Below, piece by piece: positions 35,260 through 43,781 of a DNA stretch of 64,000 nucleotides; the first letter of the stretch is position 1, and the number at the start of each line of letters is the position of its first letter. The notes beneath the pieces were generated by a model. It was not told where the DNA came from and did not search any database. It worked only from the letters and a program-made list of their open reading frames with translations. A program made the position numbers and the translations under genes. The DNA comes from Microbacterium sp. RU1D (lineage in GTDB: Bacteria; Actinomycetota; Actinomycetes; Actinomycetales; Microbacteriaceae), in NCBI RefSeq assembly GCF_900156435.1, contig NZ_FTPQ01000003.1, forward strand, positions 434,001 through 498,000, read 5' to 3'.

Positions 35260-36708
35260 GTGAGCGACACCGCACACTCCGCCACCGCGCCCGACGAGGC
35301 TCCCGGCGGGACCGACCGGTACGACGTGGCCGTGATCGGCGCCGGGCCCGCCGGCACGGCCGCCGCCCTGCGCGCCGCCGAGCTGGGCGCGCGCGTCGTG
35401 GTCCTCGAGGCCGGGCGCGTCGGCGGCACGTGCGTGAACACGGGGTGCGTTCCCACGCGCGTGCTCGCGAAGGCCGCTCGGCTCATGCGCGAGACCCGGT
35501 CCGCCGACGATTACGGCATCGTCGTCGATGAGCCGCGCGTGGACTGGCAGGCGGTCGTCTCCCGTGTGCACGAGCGCGTGGATGCCGTGCGCTCGATCAA
35601 GCGGGAGGCCGAGCGCTTCGCCGCGGCCGGGGTCGACCTGGTGCACGAGGGCCGCGCGCGCTTCGAGGACGAGCACACGCTCGTGCTCGACAGCGGCCGC
35701 CGCGTGCGGGCCGAATCGATCCTGGTATGCGTGGGCGGGCACTCGCGGCGCCTGCCCATCCCCGGCGCCGAGCTCGCCACCGTCCCCGAGGACGTGCTCT
35801 CGCTCACCGAACTGCCGGACCGTGTCGCCGTGATCGGCGCGGGCAACACCGGGGCGCAGCTGGTGACGGTGTTCCGATCATTCGGCTCCGAGGTGACGCT
35901 GCTCGACGTCGCACCGCGCGTGCTCATGGCGTCGGATGCCGCGATCTCGCGCGTGATCGCGGACTCTCTCAGCGCGAACGGCGTCGACGTGCGCACGGGG
36001 ATCGAGACGGTGGAGCGCCTGGACCGCCGGGACGACGGGGCGATCCGCCTGACCTGGCGCGAGGACGGCGACAGCCGCACGGTCGACGTCGACGTCGTCG
36101 TCATGGCGACCGGGTGGCCGGCCGACGTCGAGGACCTCGGCCTGTCGAACGCCGGCGTCGAGGTCGAGCGCTCGGCCATCCCGGTCGACCGCTACTTCCG
36201 CACGATCGTGCCGCACATCCTCGCCGTCGGCGACGCGAACGGGCGCGACATGCTCGTGCAGGCGGCGCAGTTCGAGGGTGAGGCCGCCGCCGAGAACGCC
36301 GTGCTCGGGGCGAATCGCCGCACGCCGCACCACCTGCTGCCCGCGGGCGGGTTCACCGACCCCGACTACGCCGGCGTCGGCCTGACCGAGGAGCAGGCGC
36401 GCGACCGCGACCCGTCGTGCGTGGTGGCCACCGTGCGTTTCGCCGACCTCGACCGGGCCGTCATCGACGACCGCGAGAACGGGTTCCTCATGCTCATCGC
36501 CGACCGCCGCCACGAGCTCGTGCTCGGTGCGCATGCGGTCGGCGAGAACGCGGTCGAGGTGATCCAGTCGGTCACGACCGCGATGGCTGCCGGTATCGAC
36601 GTGTCGACCCTCGCGGGCGTCCGCTTCGCCTACCCCACCTACAGCGCCGTGATCGGGAACGCGGCGCGCGCTCTGCTGCACGCCGACGCTCCGGCGCTGC
36701 TGGAGTGA
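35260..36708 (+). CDS. FAD-dependent disulfide-reductase-like protein (mercuric/dihydrolipoyl reductase family)
   Basis: The 482-residue flavoprotein has an FAD Rossmann motif VIGAGPAGTAAALRA at about residue 24, the redox-active disulfide in GGTCVNTGCVPTRVL, an NAD(P) motif VIGAGNTGAQLV near 193 and ILAVGDANG binding FAD near 320. The C-terminal interface reads FAYPTYSAVIGNA where lipoamide and glutathione reductases have a His-Pro-Thr-x-x-Glu pair, so the proton-relay His and Glu are absent. It is therefore probably not a classical Lpd or glutathione reductase. GTG start with GGGAGGA upstream. A TetR gene follows 12 bp downstream. Confidence 0.85.
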   Translation: MSDTAHSATAPDEAPGGTDRYDVAVIGAGPAGTAAALRAAELGARVVVLEAGRVGGTCVNTGCVPTRVLAKAARLMRETRSADDYGIVVDEPRVDWQAVVSRVHERVDAVRSIKREAERFAAAGVDLVHEGRARFEDEHTLVLDSGRRVRAESILVCVGGHSRRLPIPGAELATVPEDVLSLTELPDRVAVIGAGNTGAQLVTVFRSFGSEVTLLDVAPRVLMASDAAISRVIADSLSANGVDVRTGIETVERLDRRDDGAIRLTWREDGDSRTVDVDVVVMATGWPADVEDLGLSNAGVEVERSAIPVDRYFRTIVPHILAVGDANGRDMLVQAAQFEGEAAAENAVLGANRRTPHHLLPAGGFTDPDYAGVGLTEEQARDRDPSCVVATVRFADLDRAVIDDRENGFLMLIADRRHELVLGAHAVGENAVEVIQSVTTAMAAGIDVSTLAGVRFAYPTYSAVIGNAARALLHADAPALLE

Positions 36709-36720
36709 CACACTGACACC

Positions 36721-37347
36721 GTGACCGCCGCGAATCCCGCCACGACCTCCGCCGCCGACGCTCCCGCCCGCCGCGGACGACCCGGTTACGACCGCGAGGG
36801 GATCCTCGCCGTCGCGGTGCAGGTGTTCAACGAGCAGGGATACGACGCCACGAGCGTGTCCGACCTCGCGCGCCGCCTGGGGTTGGCGAAGTCGGCGCTC
36901 TACCACCACTTCTCCTCGAAGGAGGAACTGCTCTCGGTCGCCCTCGAAACGGCCCTCGGCGGTCTCGAAGCGGTGCTCGACGATCCTCGCGCGGTCGACG
37001 GCGCGGCATCCGATCGCCTGCGGTACGTGCTCACCGGTGCGACCGACGTGCTCGTGGCGCAGTTGCCGGCGGTGACCCTGCTGCTGCGCGTGCGCGGCAA
37101 CGGTCCGACCGAGCAGGCGGCCCTCGAGCGTCGCCGCGTCTTCGACCACCGCGTCACCGCCCTCGTCGCGGAGGCCCAGGCCGAGGGCGACGTGCGCGAC
37201 GACGTCGACGCCGCGGTCGCCGCTCGCCTGCTGTTCGGCATGATCAACTCCGTCGTGGAGTGGTACCGCCCCGGGGGCGGCGTCGACGGCGACCGCCTCG
37301 GTGCCGACATCGTGCGCATCGCCCTCGAGGGTCTGCGCACGTCCTGA
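36721..37347 (+). CDS. TetR/AcrR-family transcriptional regulator
   Basis: A 208-residue repressor with an N-terminal HTH (DATSVSDLARRLGLAKSALY near residues 40-59, then HHFSSKEELL) and a ligand-binding C-terminal domain resembling the TetR_C_33 type. It starts with GTG 12 bp after the flavoprotein gene. The TetR-like operator between the MHS transporter and the PaaI thioesterase 1.7 kb away is a plausible target. Confidence 0.88.
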   Translation: MTAANPATTSAADAPARRGRPGYDREGILAVAVQVFNEQGYDATSVSDLARRLGLAKSALYHHFSSKEELLSVALETALGGLEAVLDDPRAVDGAASDRLRYVLTGATDVLVAQLPAVTLLLRVRGNGPTEQAALERRRVFDHRVTALVAEAQAEGDVRDDVDAAVAARLLFGMINSVVEWYRPGGGVDGDRLGADIVRIALEGLRTS

Positions 37348-37397
37348 CCGGGCAGTCCTCGCGGCATCGGGCGTCCCCGGCGACGGCGCCCCGGCGC

Positions 37398-37466
37398 GGT
37401 TTGGGGCGGGATTCTCCGCTTGGGGCGGAAGAAGCACGCCCCGAGCGGACGATCCCGCCCCGAACC
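37398..37466. repeat. 69-nt palindrome between TetR and MHS genes
   Basis: GGTTTGGGGCGGGAT pairs with ATCCCGCCCCGAACC, and inner TCCGCTTGGGGCG pairs with CGCCCCGAGCGGA. The two-stage stem and 11-nt loop resemble the other long intergenic palindromes. The rest of 37348-37600 has no gene that I can support. Confidence 0.8.
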
Positions 37467-37601
37467 GGCGACGGCGGAGGTGCCGTACGTCAGCTCGCGC
37501 GGCTTCGGCATCCGGCCCCTGCCGGGCGGCGGCCCGGCGCCGGCGCCGCGGCGCGCTCGCCCGGCCGCGCCATCGTACGAATGCGCCGACCCGACAGCGG
37601 A

Positions 37602-37633
37602 ACGGGGCCCCGCGCCGTCGCGCAGGGCCCCGT
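37602..37633 (-). terminator. Terminator after the MHS transporter gene
   Basis: ACGGGGCCC and GGGCCCCGT form a perfect stem with a 14-nt loop, 14 bp beyond the transporter stop. Confidence 0.7.
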
Positions 37634-37647
37634 CGTGGCATCCGGGA

Positions 37648-38973
37648 TCAGGCGTGCAGATCGACGCCCTTCGGCTCCTTGATGAGGGAGACCGCGACCA
37701 GCGACACCAGCGCGGCGACCGCGATGTAGGCGCCGATCGTCCACGACGCACCGGTGGAGCGCAGCAGCGCCTCGGCGATCATCGGGGCGAACGCGCCGCC
37801 CAGGATCGCGCCGAGGGCGTAGCCGATCGAGACGCCGGAGTACCGTACGTTCGCGGGAAACATCTCGGCGTACAGCGCCGCCTGGGGACCGTACGACAGG
37901 CCGAGGCCGAGGGTCATGACGAACAGGGCGACGAAGTACCAGACGATGTTGCCGGTGTCGATGAGGAACCACATCGGCACGGCCCAGATCGCGAGCAGCA
38001 GGTATCCGAGCTGGAAGGTGCGCACGCGGCCCAGGGTGTCAGAGAGCCGACCGCCCCAGAGGGTGAAGCCGAGCCACCCGAAGGATGCCAGGGTCGTGGC
38101 GAGCAGCACGGTGGGGCGTTCGAGCCCGAGGACGGTGACCGTGTAGGTGGCGAAGAACGCGATGAGCAGGTAGCCGGCGGCGTTGTTGCCGATGAACACC
38201 AGAGCGGTCAGCACGACCTGACGCCAGTTCTTGCGGAACAGCTGGCCCAGAGGAGCCGACGACTCCTTGCGTCGGCGCACGAGGTCTTCGAAGACGGGGC
38301 TCTCCTCGACCGCGCGGCGGATGACGTAGCCGACGACGATGAGCACGATCGAGAACAGGAAGGGCACGCGCCAGCCCCACGCGAGGAAGGCCTCGGCCGA
38401 CATCGACGAGGTGAGGATCCACAGCGTCGCGGTGGCGAGGATCATGCCGACCGGCACGCCGATCTGGGGATAGGCGCCGAAATAGCCGCGGCGGTTGACG
38501 GGGGCGTGCTCGACCGAGAGCAACGCCGCCCCACCCCACTCGCCACCGGCCGAGAAGCCCTGCAGCACGCGAAGCAGGATGAGCAGGACGGGGGCGGCCA
38601 CACCGATCGCGGCGTAGGTCGGCAGCACGCCGATCAGCGCCGTCGACACGCCCATCATGATGAGGGTGAGCACGAGCATCTTCTTGCGCCCGAGGCGGTC
38701 GCCCAGGTAGCCGGCCACGATCGCGCCGAGCGGGCGGAAGAGGAAAGAAATGCCGATCGTCGCGAACGACAGCACCTGCGCGATGGCCGGGTCGGTCTGG
38801 GCGAGAGGGGCGAGGAACAGAGGCGCGAGCACGAGGCCGGCCGCCTGGGCGTAGATGAAGAAGTCGTACCACTCGATCGAGGTGCCCACGAGGGTTCCGG
38901 CGAGCACGCGCCGTTCCTCTCGCGAGATGCCGGTCGTGGTGGCACGGGTGGATGCCGCTGTCTGCGAGGCCAT
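37648..38973 (-). CDS. MHS-family MFS transporter (metabolite:H+ symporter)
   Basis: A 441-residue twelve-helix transporter. The N-terminal SIEWYDFFIYAQAAGLVLAP, the loop GDRLGRKKMLVL and GFSAGGEWGGAALL are characteristic of the MHS subfamily, which includes ShiA, KgtP and ProP and imports organic acids or osmolytes. The ATG at 38971-38973 has GGAG upstream. It is divergent from a PaaI-type thioesterase with a TetR-like operator between them, which suggests uptake of an aromatic or dicarboxylic acid; that is inferred. Confidence 0.9.
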   Translation of the reverse strand: MASQTAASTRATTTGISREERRVLAGTLVGTSIEWYDFFIYAQAAGLVLAPLFLAPLAQTDPAIAQVLSFATIGISFLFRPLGAIVAGYLGDRLGRKKMLVLTLIMMGVSTALIGVLPTYAAIGVAAPVLLILLRVLQGFSAGGEWGGAALLSVEHAPVNRRGYFGAYPQIGVPVGMILATATLWILTSSMSAEAFLAWGWRVPFLFSIVLIVVGYVIRRAVEESPVFEDLVRRRKESSAPLGQLFRKNWRQVVLTALVFIGNNAAGYLLIAFFATYTVTVLGLERPTVLLATTLASFGWLGFTLWGGRLSDTLGRVRTFQLGYLLLAIWAVPMWFLIDTGNIVWYFVALFVMTLGLGLSYGPQAALYAEMFPANVRYSGVSIGYALGAILGGAFAPMIAEALLRSTGASWTIGAYIAVAALVSLVAVSLIKEPKGVDLHA

Positions 38974-39017
38974 GAGAACTCCGTCGTTCTGTGGGCGGGG
39001 AATCTCGGCGGCACCTG

Positions 39018-39039
39018 TTACCGACCGAGCGTTCAGTAA
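39018..39039. promoter_or_regulatory. TetR-type operator between MHS transporter and PaaI thioesterase
   Basis: The half-sites TTACCGACCG and CGTTCAGTAA are inverted around AG and match at eight of ten positions. This is the layout of TetR-family operators. It overlaps TAATAG, a possible -10 box of the thioesterase gene. Confidence 0.6.
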
Positions 39040-39089
39040 TAGTGTCAGAGGCGCGCCCGTCCGACAAGAGGACGGCGGAAGGAGCCGGC

Positions 39090-39482
39090 ATGACACCCTG
39101 GACCATCGTCCCCGGCGCCCTCGACGAACGCCTCGGCATCGTCGTGACGGCCCAATCCACCGACGGCGTCAGCGCGTCGATGCCCGTCGACGGCAACACG
39201 CAGTCGCTCGGGCGGCTGCACGGCGGCGCGACCGCGGCCCTCTCCGAGGCGGTCGGATCGTGGGCGGCGATGATCCACGCCTCGACCCTCGGCAAGGTCT
39301 GCGTCGGCGTCGACCTCAACATCACGCACCACCGCGGCGCCCGCGACGGCCGCATCCACGCCGTCGCCACCCCTGCCCACCGCGGGCGTCGCGTCGCGAC
39401 CTACGACGTACGCGTGACCGACGACGAGGGCCGACTCGTCGCGACGGCCCGCATCACGAACCTGCTCGTCGATCCGGACTGA
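39090..39482 (+). CDS. PaaI-type hot-dog acyl-CoA thioesterase
   Basis: A 130-residue hot-dog protein. RLHGGATAALSEAVGSWAA near residues 45-63 carries the HGG and catalytic acid of the PaaI family, followed by GVDLNITHHRGA. Such enzymes release CoA from aromatic or dead-end acyl-CoA esters. GGAAGGAG precedes the ATG. It is divergent from the MHS transporter and probably co-regulated with it. Confidence 0.87.
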   Translation: MTPWTIVPGALDERLGIVVTAQSTDGVSASMPVDGNTQSLGRLHGGATAALSEAVGSWAAMIHASTLGKVCVGVDLNITHHRGARDGRIHAVATPAHRGRRVATYDVRVTDDEGRLVATARITNLLVDPD

Positions 39483-39521
39483 GCGGCGGGCTCTGGCATC
39501 CTGGAGCACATGACGGGGATC

Positions 39522-39559
39522 CGAGGGAGTGCACAGCCCCCATGCAGTGCACTCCCTCG
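39522..39559 (+). terminator. Perfect 13-bp hairpin after the thioesterase gene
   Basis: CGAGGGAGTGCAC and GTGCACTCCCTCG pair fully around a 12-nt loop. No T-run follows. Likely terminator of the thioesterase transcript. Confidence 0.65.
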
Positions 39560-39599
39560 CCCGTCGACCTCAGTCCCGAACATCTGTCGACGGGCGTAT

Positions 39600-39630
39600 G
39601 GGTGTCGTCTCGAAGCCGGAGACGACACCC
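39600..39630. other. Second perfect hairpin in the thioesterase/sigma gap
   Basis: GGGTGTCGTCTC and GAGACGACACCC pair fully around a 7-nt loop. The remaining 39631-39760 has a weak ACGGGC/GCCCGT pair but no gene. It may be a terminator or part of the leader of the following sigma-factor gene. Confidence 0.5.
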
Positions 39631-39760
39631 ACCCCCATCAATGCGGTGTCGTCAGGGCCGCATTCCTTACACGGGCCCGGAATTCTTTCCGTGCCCGTCG
39701 TCGCGTGAGGATTCCCGGCGGCCGGACACAGCCCTCTCGAACGCACGGAGACGTGCGCCC

Positions 39761-40276
39761 GTGATCGACGAGACGGAATTCGTGGCGCTCTTCCGCGAGC
39801 ACCACAACGCCGTTCGGCGATTCATCGAGCGACGGGTCTCGGATCGCGAGGCCGCCGCCGACCTCACGATGGACTGCTTCGAGATCGCGTGGCGCAAGCG
39901 CGATCCGCGGGACCCGTTCGGATTGCCGTGGCTGTACCGCACGGCGCGGAACCTCATCGCGAACGAATACCGGCGGCGCGACCGGGAGGGGACATTGTGG
40001 ACGCACATCGAGGACCACGTGCGAACTCTCGCGAGCGAAGCCGAGCCCGCGATGGCGCAACGCCTGGTCGACGCCATCCGGGGCCTGCCCGAACGCGAGC
40101 GCGAGATCCTCTGGCTGACGTATTGGGAGCAGTTGTCGGCCGCCGAGGTCGCCCTCGTCATGGAGATGAACCCGGGTGCGGTGTGGACGCGGCTCAACCG
40201 CGCGAGAGCGCGACTGCGACCGCTGCTGGAGTCCGCCGTCGTGCATGCGGAAGGGGTGAGCGATGACCGACGATGA
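39761..40276 (+). CDS. ECF-type RNA polymerase sigma factor
   Basis: The 171-residue protein has sigma region 2 (REHHNAVRRFIERRVSDRE, then DLTMDCFEIAWRKR and WLYRTARNLIANEYRR) and region 4 (LPEREREILWLTYWEQLSAA, then NPGAVWTRLNRARARLR). It starts with GTG at 39761. It overlaps the following gene by 14 nt, the usual arrangement of an ECF sigma with its membrane partner. Confidence 0.88.
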   Translation: MIDETEFVALFREHHNAVRRFIERRVSDREAAADLTMDCFEIAWRKRDPRDPFGLPWLYRTARNLIANEYRRRDREGTLWTHIEDHVRTLASEAEPAMAQRLVDAIRGLPEREREILWLTYWEQLSAAEVALVMEMNPGAVWTRLNRARARLRPLLESAVVHAEGVSDDRR

Positions 40277-41261
40277 CCTCGCGCGCGCGCTGCGCCGGCT
40301 CGACCCCGCTGAGACCCCGCTCGACGCTCCCCTCCCCCTCGACGCCGAGCGCCGCCTGCGGCAGATCCTCGACCGTCCGCCCCTCCGGCGTCGCCGCCCC
40401 GCCGTGGCGTGGATGTCGGCCGCCGCCGTCGTCGTGCTGATCCTGACGATCGTCACCGGAGTGCTGTGGATGCCGGGATCTCCGGCATCCGCTCTCACTC
40501 CCAAGCCCCTCGTCTACACCGCCCTCCCCAGCGGGACCGATGCCGCCGAGGTGATCGCGGAGGCGCAGGCGCGGCTCGCGAACGGAGACAGCGGGATCGC
40601 CGCCGGGCGCCGGGCCCTGTCGCTCGGCTGGTACTTCAGCGCATCGCCCGACGGCGCCGAGGCGACCGTGTTCCGACGCGAGTGGGTCGACCTGCGCTGG
40701 AACGAGGACTTCTCGGGGTCGGTGGTGACCACCGCGGCCGAGGCCACGAACGCCGACGGCGACACCGTGCCGAACGTCGACCCCGCTCCGGGCACCGTCG
40801 TCGGAGAGCTCCGCTACGTGCGCAACCAGTTCCGCCCGCTGTCGCCGGCACCCCCGGCCCCGTCGGCAGACGCCATGCGCGCCCTGCTGACCACCGCGAC
40901 GGGTGTCACCGACGCCCTGGACGCCGGCGATGCGCTGGTGGGCGTGCGGACGCTCCAGGGCGAGTGGACGCTCGACGACGCCCAGCAGTCCGCTCTGCTG
41001 GACGTCGTCGCCGACGCCCCCGGCCTGCGGGTGCTCGGAACGACCGAGGATCGGGTGGGTCGCGAGGTCGTGGGCCTCGCCGGCATCCCCTCCGCGAGCG
41101 AGAACACCGACGTGACGCTCCTGCTGTCGACGGCGACCGGGCGCATCGTCGGGTTCGAGTCGGCGTTGATCGAGGCGAACACCGAGCTCGACCTGCCCGC
41201 CGGGTCGCTGACCGAGTACGCCCTGTGGGACGTGCAGGATCGCGAGGACGCTCCCCGGTGA
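40263..41261 (+). CDS. Membrane-anchored protein partner of the ECF sigma factor (CU044_5270-like)
   Basis: A 332-residue protein with a roughly 50-residue cytoplasmic N-terminus, one transmembrane helix (AAAVVVLILTIVTGVLWMPG) and a large external domain. The topology and the 14-nt overlap with the sigma gene fit an anti-sigma or sensor role. It has no zinc-binding HxxxCxxC motif, so it is not a ZAS-type anti-sigma factor. Function is inferred from context. Confidence 0.75.
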   Translation: MTDDDLARALRRLDPAETPLDAPLPLDAERRLRQILDRPPLRRRRPAVAWMSAAAVVVLILTIVTGVLWMPGSPASALTPKPLVYTALPSGTDAAEVIAEAQARLANGDSGIAAGRRALSLGWYFSASPDGAEATVFRREWVDLRWNEDFSGSVVTTAAEATNADGDTVPNVDPAPGTVVGELRYVRNQFRPLSPAPPAPSADAMRALLTTATGVTDALDAGDALVGVRTLQGEWTLDDAQQSALLDVVADAPGLRVLGTTEDRVGREVVGLAGIPSASENTDVTLLLSTATGRIVGFESALIEANTELDLPAGSLTEYALWDVQDREDAPR

Positions 41262-41280
41262 ACCGCGCCGGCGCCCCGTC

Positions 41281-42216
41281 TCACCGCCAGGGACGCGCGG
41301 AGCGCTCCTCCCAGTAGACCGCGGGGTCGACCGCCAGCGCGTCGAGCTCGGGGCCCTCGATCGACCGCGCCTGCGCCCCGGCACCGCGGCGCAGGTGCGC
41401 GCGCGTGGTCGCGCCGACCAGCACGACGTCGGCGAACGCCTGGGCGCGGGCGACGCCGATCGCGAAGACGTCGGGATCGAGCCCGGATGCCGCCCGCTCG
41501 AGGCCGCCGCCCGGTTCGGCCGCGGCGAGGGCGCCGTTGGCGAGCACCTCCTTGAGAACCACCGTCCAGCCCGCGTCGTGCGCCGCGGCGAGCGCCTCAC
41601 CGGCGGACGCCTCGCGGAGGTTCCAGGTCGCTTGCACGGCGGAGAACGGCGTGTCCGCGAGCGCCGTCGCCGCCCGCAGCACCTCGGCTTGGTGCGGCCC
41701 GCTCGTCGACAGCCCGACGCGCACCCCCTCGTCGCGCAACCGGCGCATCCGCTCGAGCACGGCGGCATCCGTGAGAGCCGGACTCTCGGGGGTGACGGAA
41801 TGGATCAGGTACAGATCGGGGGTCGTCCCGAGAGCCGCGAGCGTCTCGGGCCACTGCCGATCGAACATCGCGGCCGAGTGCTCCTTGCGCTCATGGACCG
41901 TGGCATCCATTCTCCAGTCGCCGACGTATGCGTAACCCCACTTCGAGCCGATCGTGAGGTGCGCGCGGCGCTCGGGATGGGCGGTGAGCCACGACCCGAG
42001 GAACTCCTCGGCGGAGCCGTACGACCGCGCCGCATCGACGTACCGGATGCCGAGTCCCCACGCCTCGTCGAGCAGCTCGTGCGCCCGCGTGCGCAGGGCG
42101 TCGATCGACCGCTCGGCCGGGTCGCCCAGGTCGGTGTCGCGCGCGGTGGTGATGTAGGCGGGGCGGCCGACGGCGGCGAGACCGAGACCGAGGGGGACGG
42201 GGACGGGGACGCTCAT
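41281..42216 (-). CDS. Aldo/keto reductase
   Basis: A 311-residue NADPH-dependent oxidoreductase with a TIM-barrel sequence. The catalytic Asp and Tyr are in IRYVDAARSYGSAEEFLG near residues 57-74 and the lysine in IGSKWGYAY near 90. The histidine of the tetrad appears in DLYLIHSVTPES near 137. TAGCGT six bases before the ATG at 42216 gives a leaderless start. The substrate is unknown. Confidence 0.87.
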   Translation of the reverse strand: MSVPVPVPLGLGLAAVGRPAYITTARDTDLGDPAERSIDALRTRAHELLDEAWGLGIRYVDAARSYGSAEEFLGSWLTAHPERRAHLTIGSKWGYAYVGDWRMDATVHERKEHSAAMFDRQWPETLAALGTTPDLYLIHSVTPESPALTDAAVLERMRRLRDEGVRVGLSTSGPHQAEVLRAATALADTPFSAVQATWNLREASAGEALAAAHDAGWTVVLKEVLANGALAAAEPGGGLERAASGLDPDVFAIGVARAQAFADVVLVGATTRAHLRRGAGAQARSIEGPELDALAVDPAVYWEERSARPWR

Positions 42217-42222
42217 GCTCCG

Positions 42223-42228
42223 ACGCTA
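42223..42228 (-). promoter_or_regulatory. Predicted -10 box for the aldo/keto reductase gene
   Basis: TAGCGT on the minus strand is six bases from the ATG at 42216. Confidence 0.45.
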
Positions 42229-42327
42229 GCCGCGGAGCGGCCGCCCCGGCGCGAACGCCCGCACAATGGACGTGGCGATGATCGCGTGCGCACCGGGCCG
42301 TGGCATCCCTCAGCCGGACGGAGGACC

Positions 42328-42519
42328 ATGACGTACGCGAACCCCTTCGCCGACGACCGGCAGCCCATCTGCCCCGCGTGCGGGGTGACGATGCATCCGC
42401 TGCTCGACGAGGGGCTCCGCGCCGACGAATGCCGCGAGTGCGGCTACCGCGTCGAGTGGCCCGGGCGCGATGACACCGACATCGACGCCGACGACGACCG
42501 CGACACCCGCTGGGACTGA
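42328..42519 (+). CDS. Small zinc-ribbon protein
   Basis: A 63-residue protein with two CxxC knuckles, CPACG near residue 14 and CRECG near 37, and an acidic C-terminal tail rich in Asp. This is a zinc-ribbon layout. GGAGGA lies 5 bp before the ATG. Function unknown; DNA, RNA or protein binding is possible. Confidence 0.7.
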   Translation: MTYANPFADDRQPICPACGVTMHPLLDEGLRADECRECGYRVEWPGRDDTDIDADDDRDTRWD

Positions 42520-42538
42520 CGCGGCGCCGCGGTCGCGA

Positions 42539-43675
42539 TCAGCGGCGCGCCGCGTCGGGGGCGAACCCGAACTCCTCGTCGAGGGCGGCGATCTCGGCGG
42601 CGAACGACGCCACGAGCCGCGCGTGCTCCTCGCCCGGCAGCCACGACGCCTCCGCGGAGGCCAGCGCCATGCGCCGCACCTCGGCGTGCGAGGCGCCGAT
42701 CTGCTCGGACACGATCGCGTACTCCTGGGCGAGCGTGGTCGGGAACATGCCGGGGTCGTCGGAGCACGGGATGACGTTGAGCCCCGCGTCGATCATGGCC
42801 GCGATCGACGCACGTCGCCACGGCCGCCACGACCGTCGCGAGGTCGTCGACGCGACGGTGAAGGCGACCTGCTGCTCGTGGAGGCGGGCGACGACCGCGT
42901 CGTCCTCGAGGACGTAGTAGCCGTGGTCGATGCGATCGCAGCCGAGCACGTCGAGGCAGGTGAGGGTGTTGACGGCGGTGGGCGCGTGCTCGGACGAGTG
43001 CGCCGTCCGGCGCAGGCCCGCCTCGCCGGCCAGCCGGTAGGCGTCGGCGAAGCGCTCGGGGGGACCGGCCGTCTCGAGGTTGTCGAGGCCGATGCCCGCG
43101 ACGTACTCGTGCGGGTTGTCGACCACGCGGCGGACGACCTCGAGGGCCTCCTCACCGCTGCGACTGCGGTCGATGCCCTGGATCATCCGTCCCGTCATCC
43201 CGAAGTCGCGCTCGGCGCGACGGATGCCCTCCGCGTACGCCTCGACGGCCCCGGTGTACCCGAGAGAGGACAGGTGCGGCGGGAGCGCGTCGAAGAACAG
43301 CTCGAGGTGGCGCGTGCCGCTGCGCTGGTGGGCGTCCTCGAACGCCTCGTAGACGATGCGCGTGAGGTCGTCGGCGCCGCGGAGCACCTCGACCACCCAG
43401 TTCGACACCTGGAAGAGCGAGTACGACACCTCCGGCTCGTCGGCCCCGCGTTCCTGGGGCACCGGGATCCGCGTGTTCTCGTACAGAGCAGGGTCGGGCG
43501 GCAGCGAATTGATGTCGGCGAAGATGCGCTCCGGCTCGTCCGGCAACGCCAGCGACTCCCGCCGCGCGAGCTCCGCGAAGGTCGCGGGGCGCACGGTACC
43601 GATGAGGTGGCAGTGCAGGTCGGCCTTGGGCAGGCGGCGGAGGTAGTCGGCGGGGAGGGGCGATGCGGAGTTCAT
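42539..43675 (-). CDS. Adenosine deaminase family hydrolase
   Basis: A 378-residue metal-dependent amidohydrolase that should convert adenosine (or adenine) to inosine (or hypoxanthine). KADLHCHLIGT near residue 17 gives the HxH zinc ligands, HSSEHAPTA near 215 the third His and the catalytic Glu, IDHGYYV the next histidine, and CSDDPGMF near 312 the final aspartates. The start MNSASPLPADYLRR at 43673-43675 sits just before the first motif; no clear ribosome-binding site is present. Confidence 0.87.
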   Translation of the reverse strand: MNSASPLPADYLRRLPKADLHCHLIGTVRPATFAELARRESLALPDEPERIFADINSLPPDPALYENTRIPVPQERGADEPEVSYSLFQVSNWVVEVLRGADDLTRIVYEAFEDAHQRSGTRHLELFFDALPPHLSSLGYTGAVEAYAEGIRRAERDFGMTGRMIQGIDRSRSGEEALEVVRRVVDNPHEYVAGIGLDNLETAGPPERFADAYRLAGEAGLRRTAHSSEHAPTAVNTLTCLDVLGCDRIDHGYYVLEDDAVVARLHEQQVAFTVASTTSRRSWRPWRRASIAAMIDAGLNVIPCSDDPGMFPTTLAQEYAIVSEQIGASHAEVRRMALASAEASWLPGEEHARLVASFAAEIAALDEEFGFAPDAARR

Positions 43676-43707
43676 GGAGCCGTTCGAGCGTCGAGGAGCG
43701 GAGGGGT

Positions 43708-43740
43708 CCCGCCCATCGCGGTGGGGCCGCGATGGGCGGG
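43708..43740 (-). terminator. Terminator after the ABC binding-protein gene
   Basis: CCCGCCCATCGCG and CGCGATGGGCGGG form a perfect 13-bp stem with a 7-nt loop, 42 bp beyond the binding-protein stop. Confidence 0.8.
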
Positions 43741-43781
43741 CGGCCGCCGGGGTGGGGGGAACCCCGACGGCCGGTCTGGGG

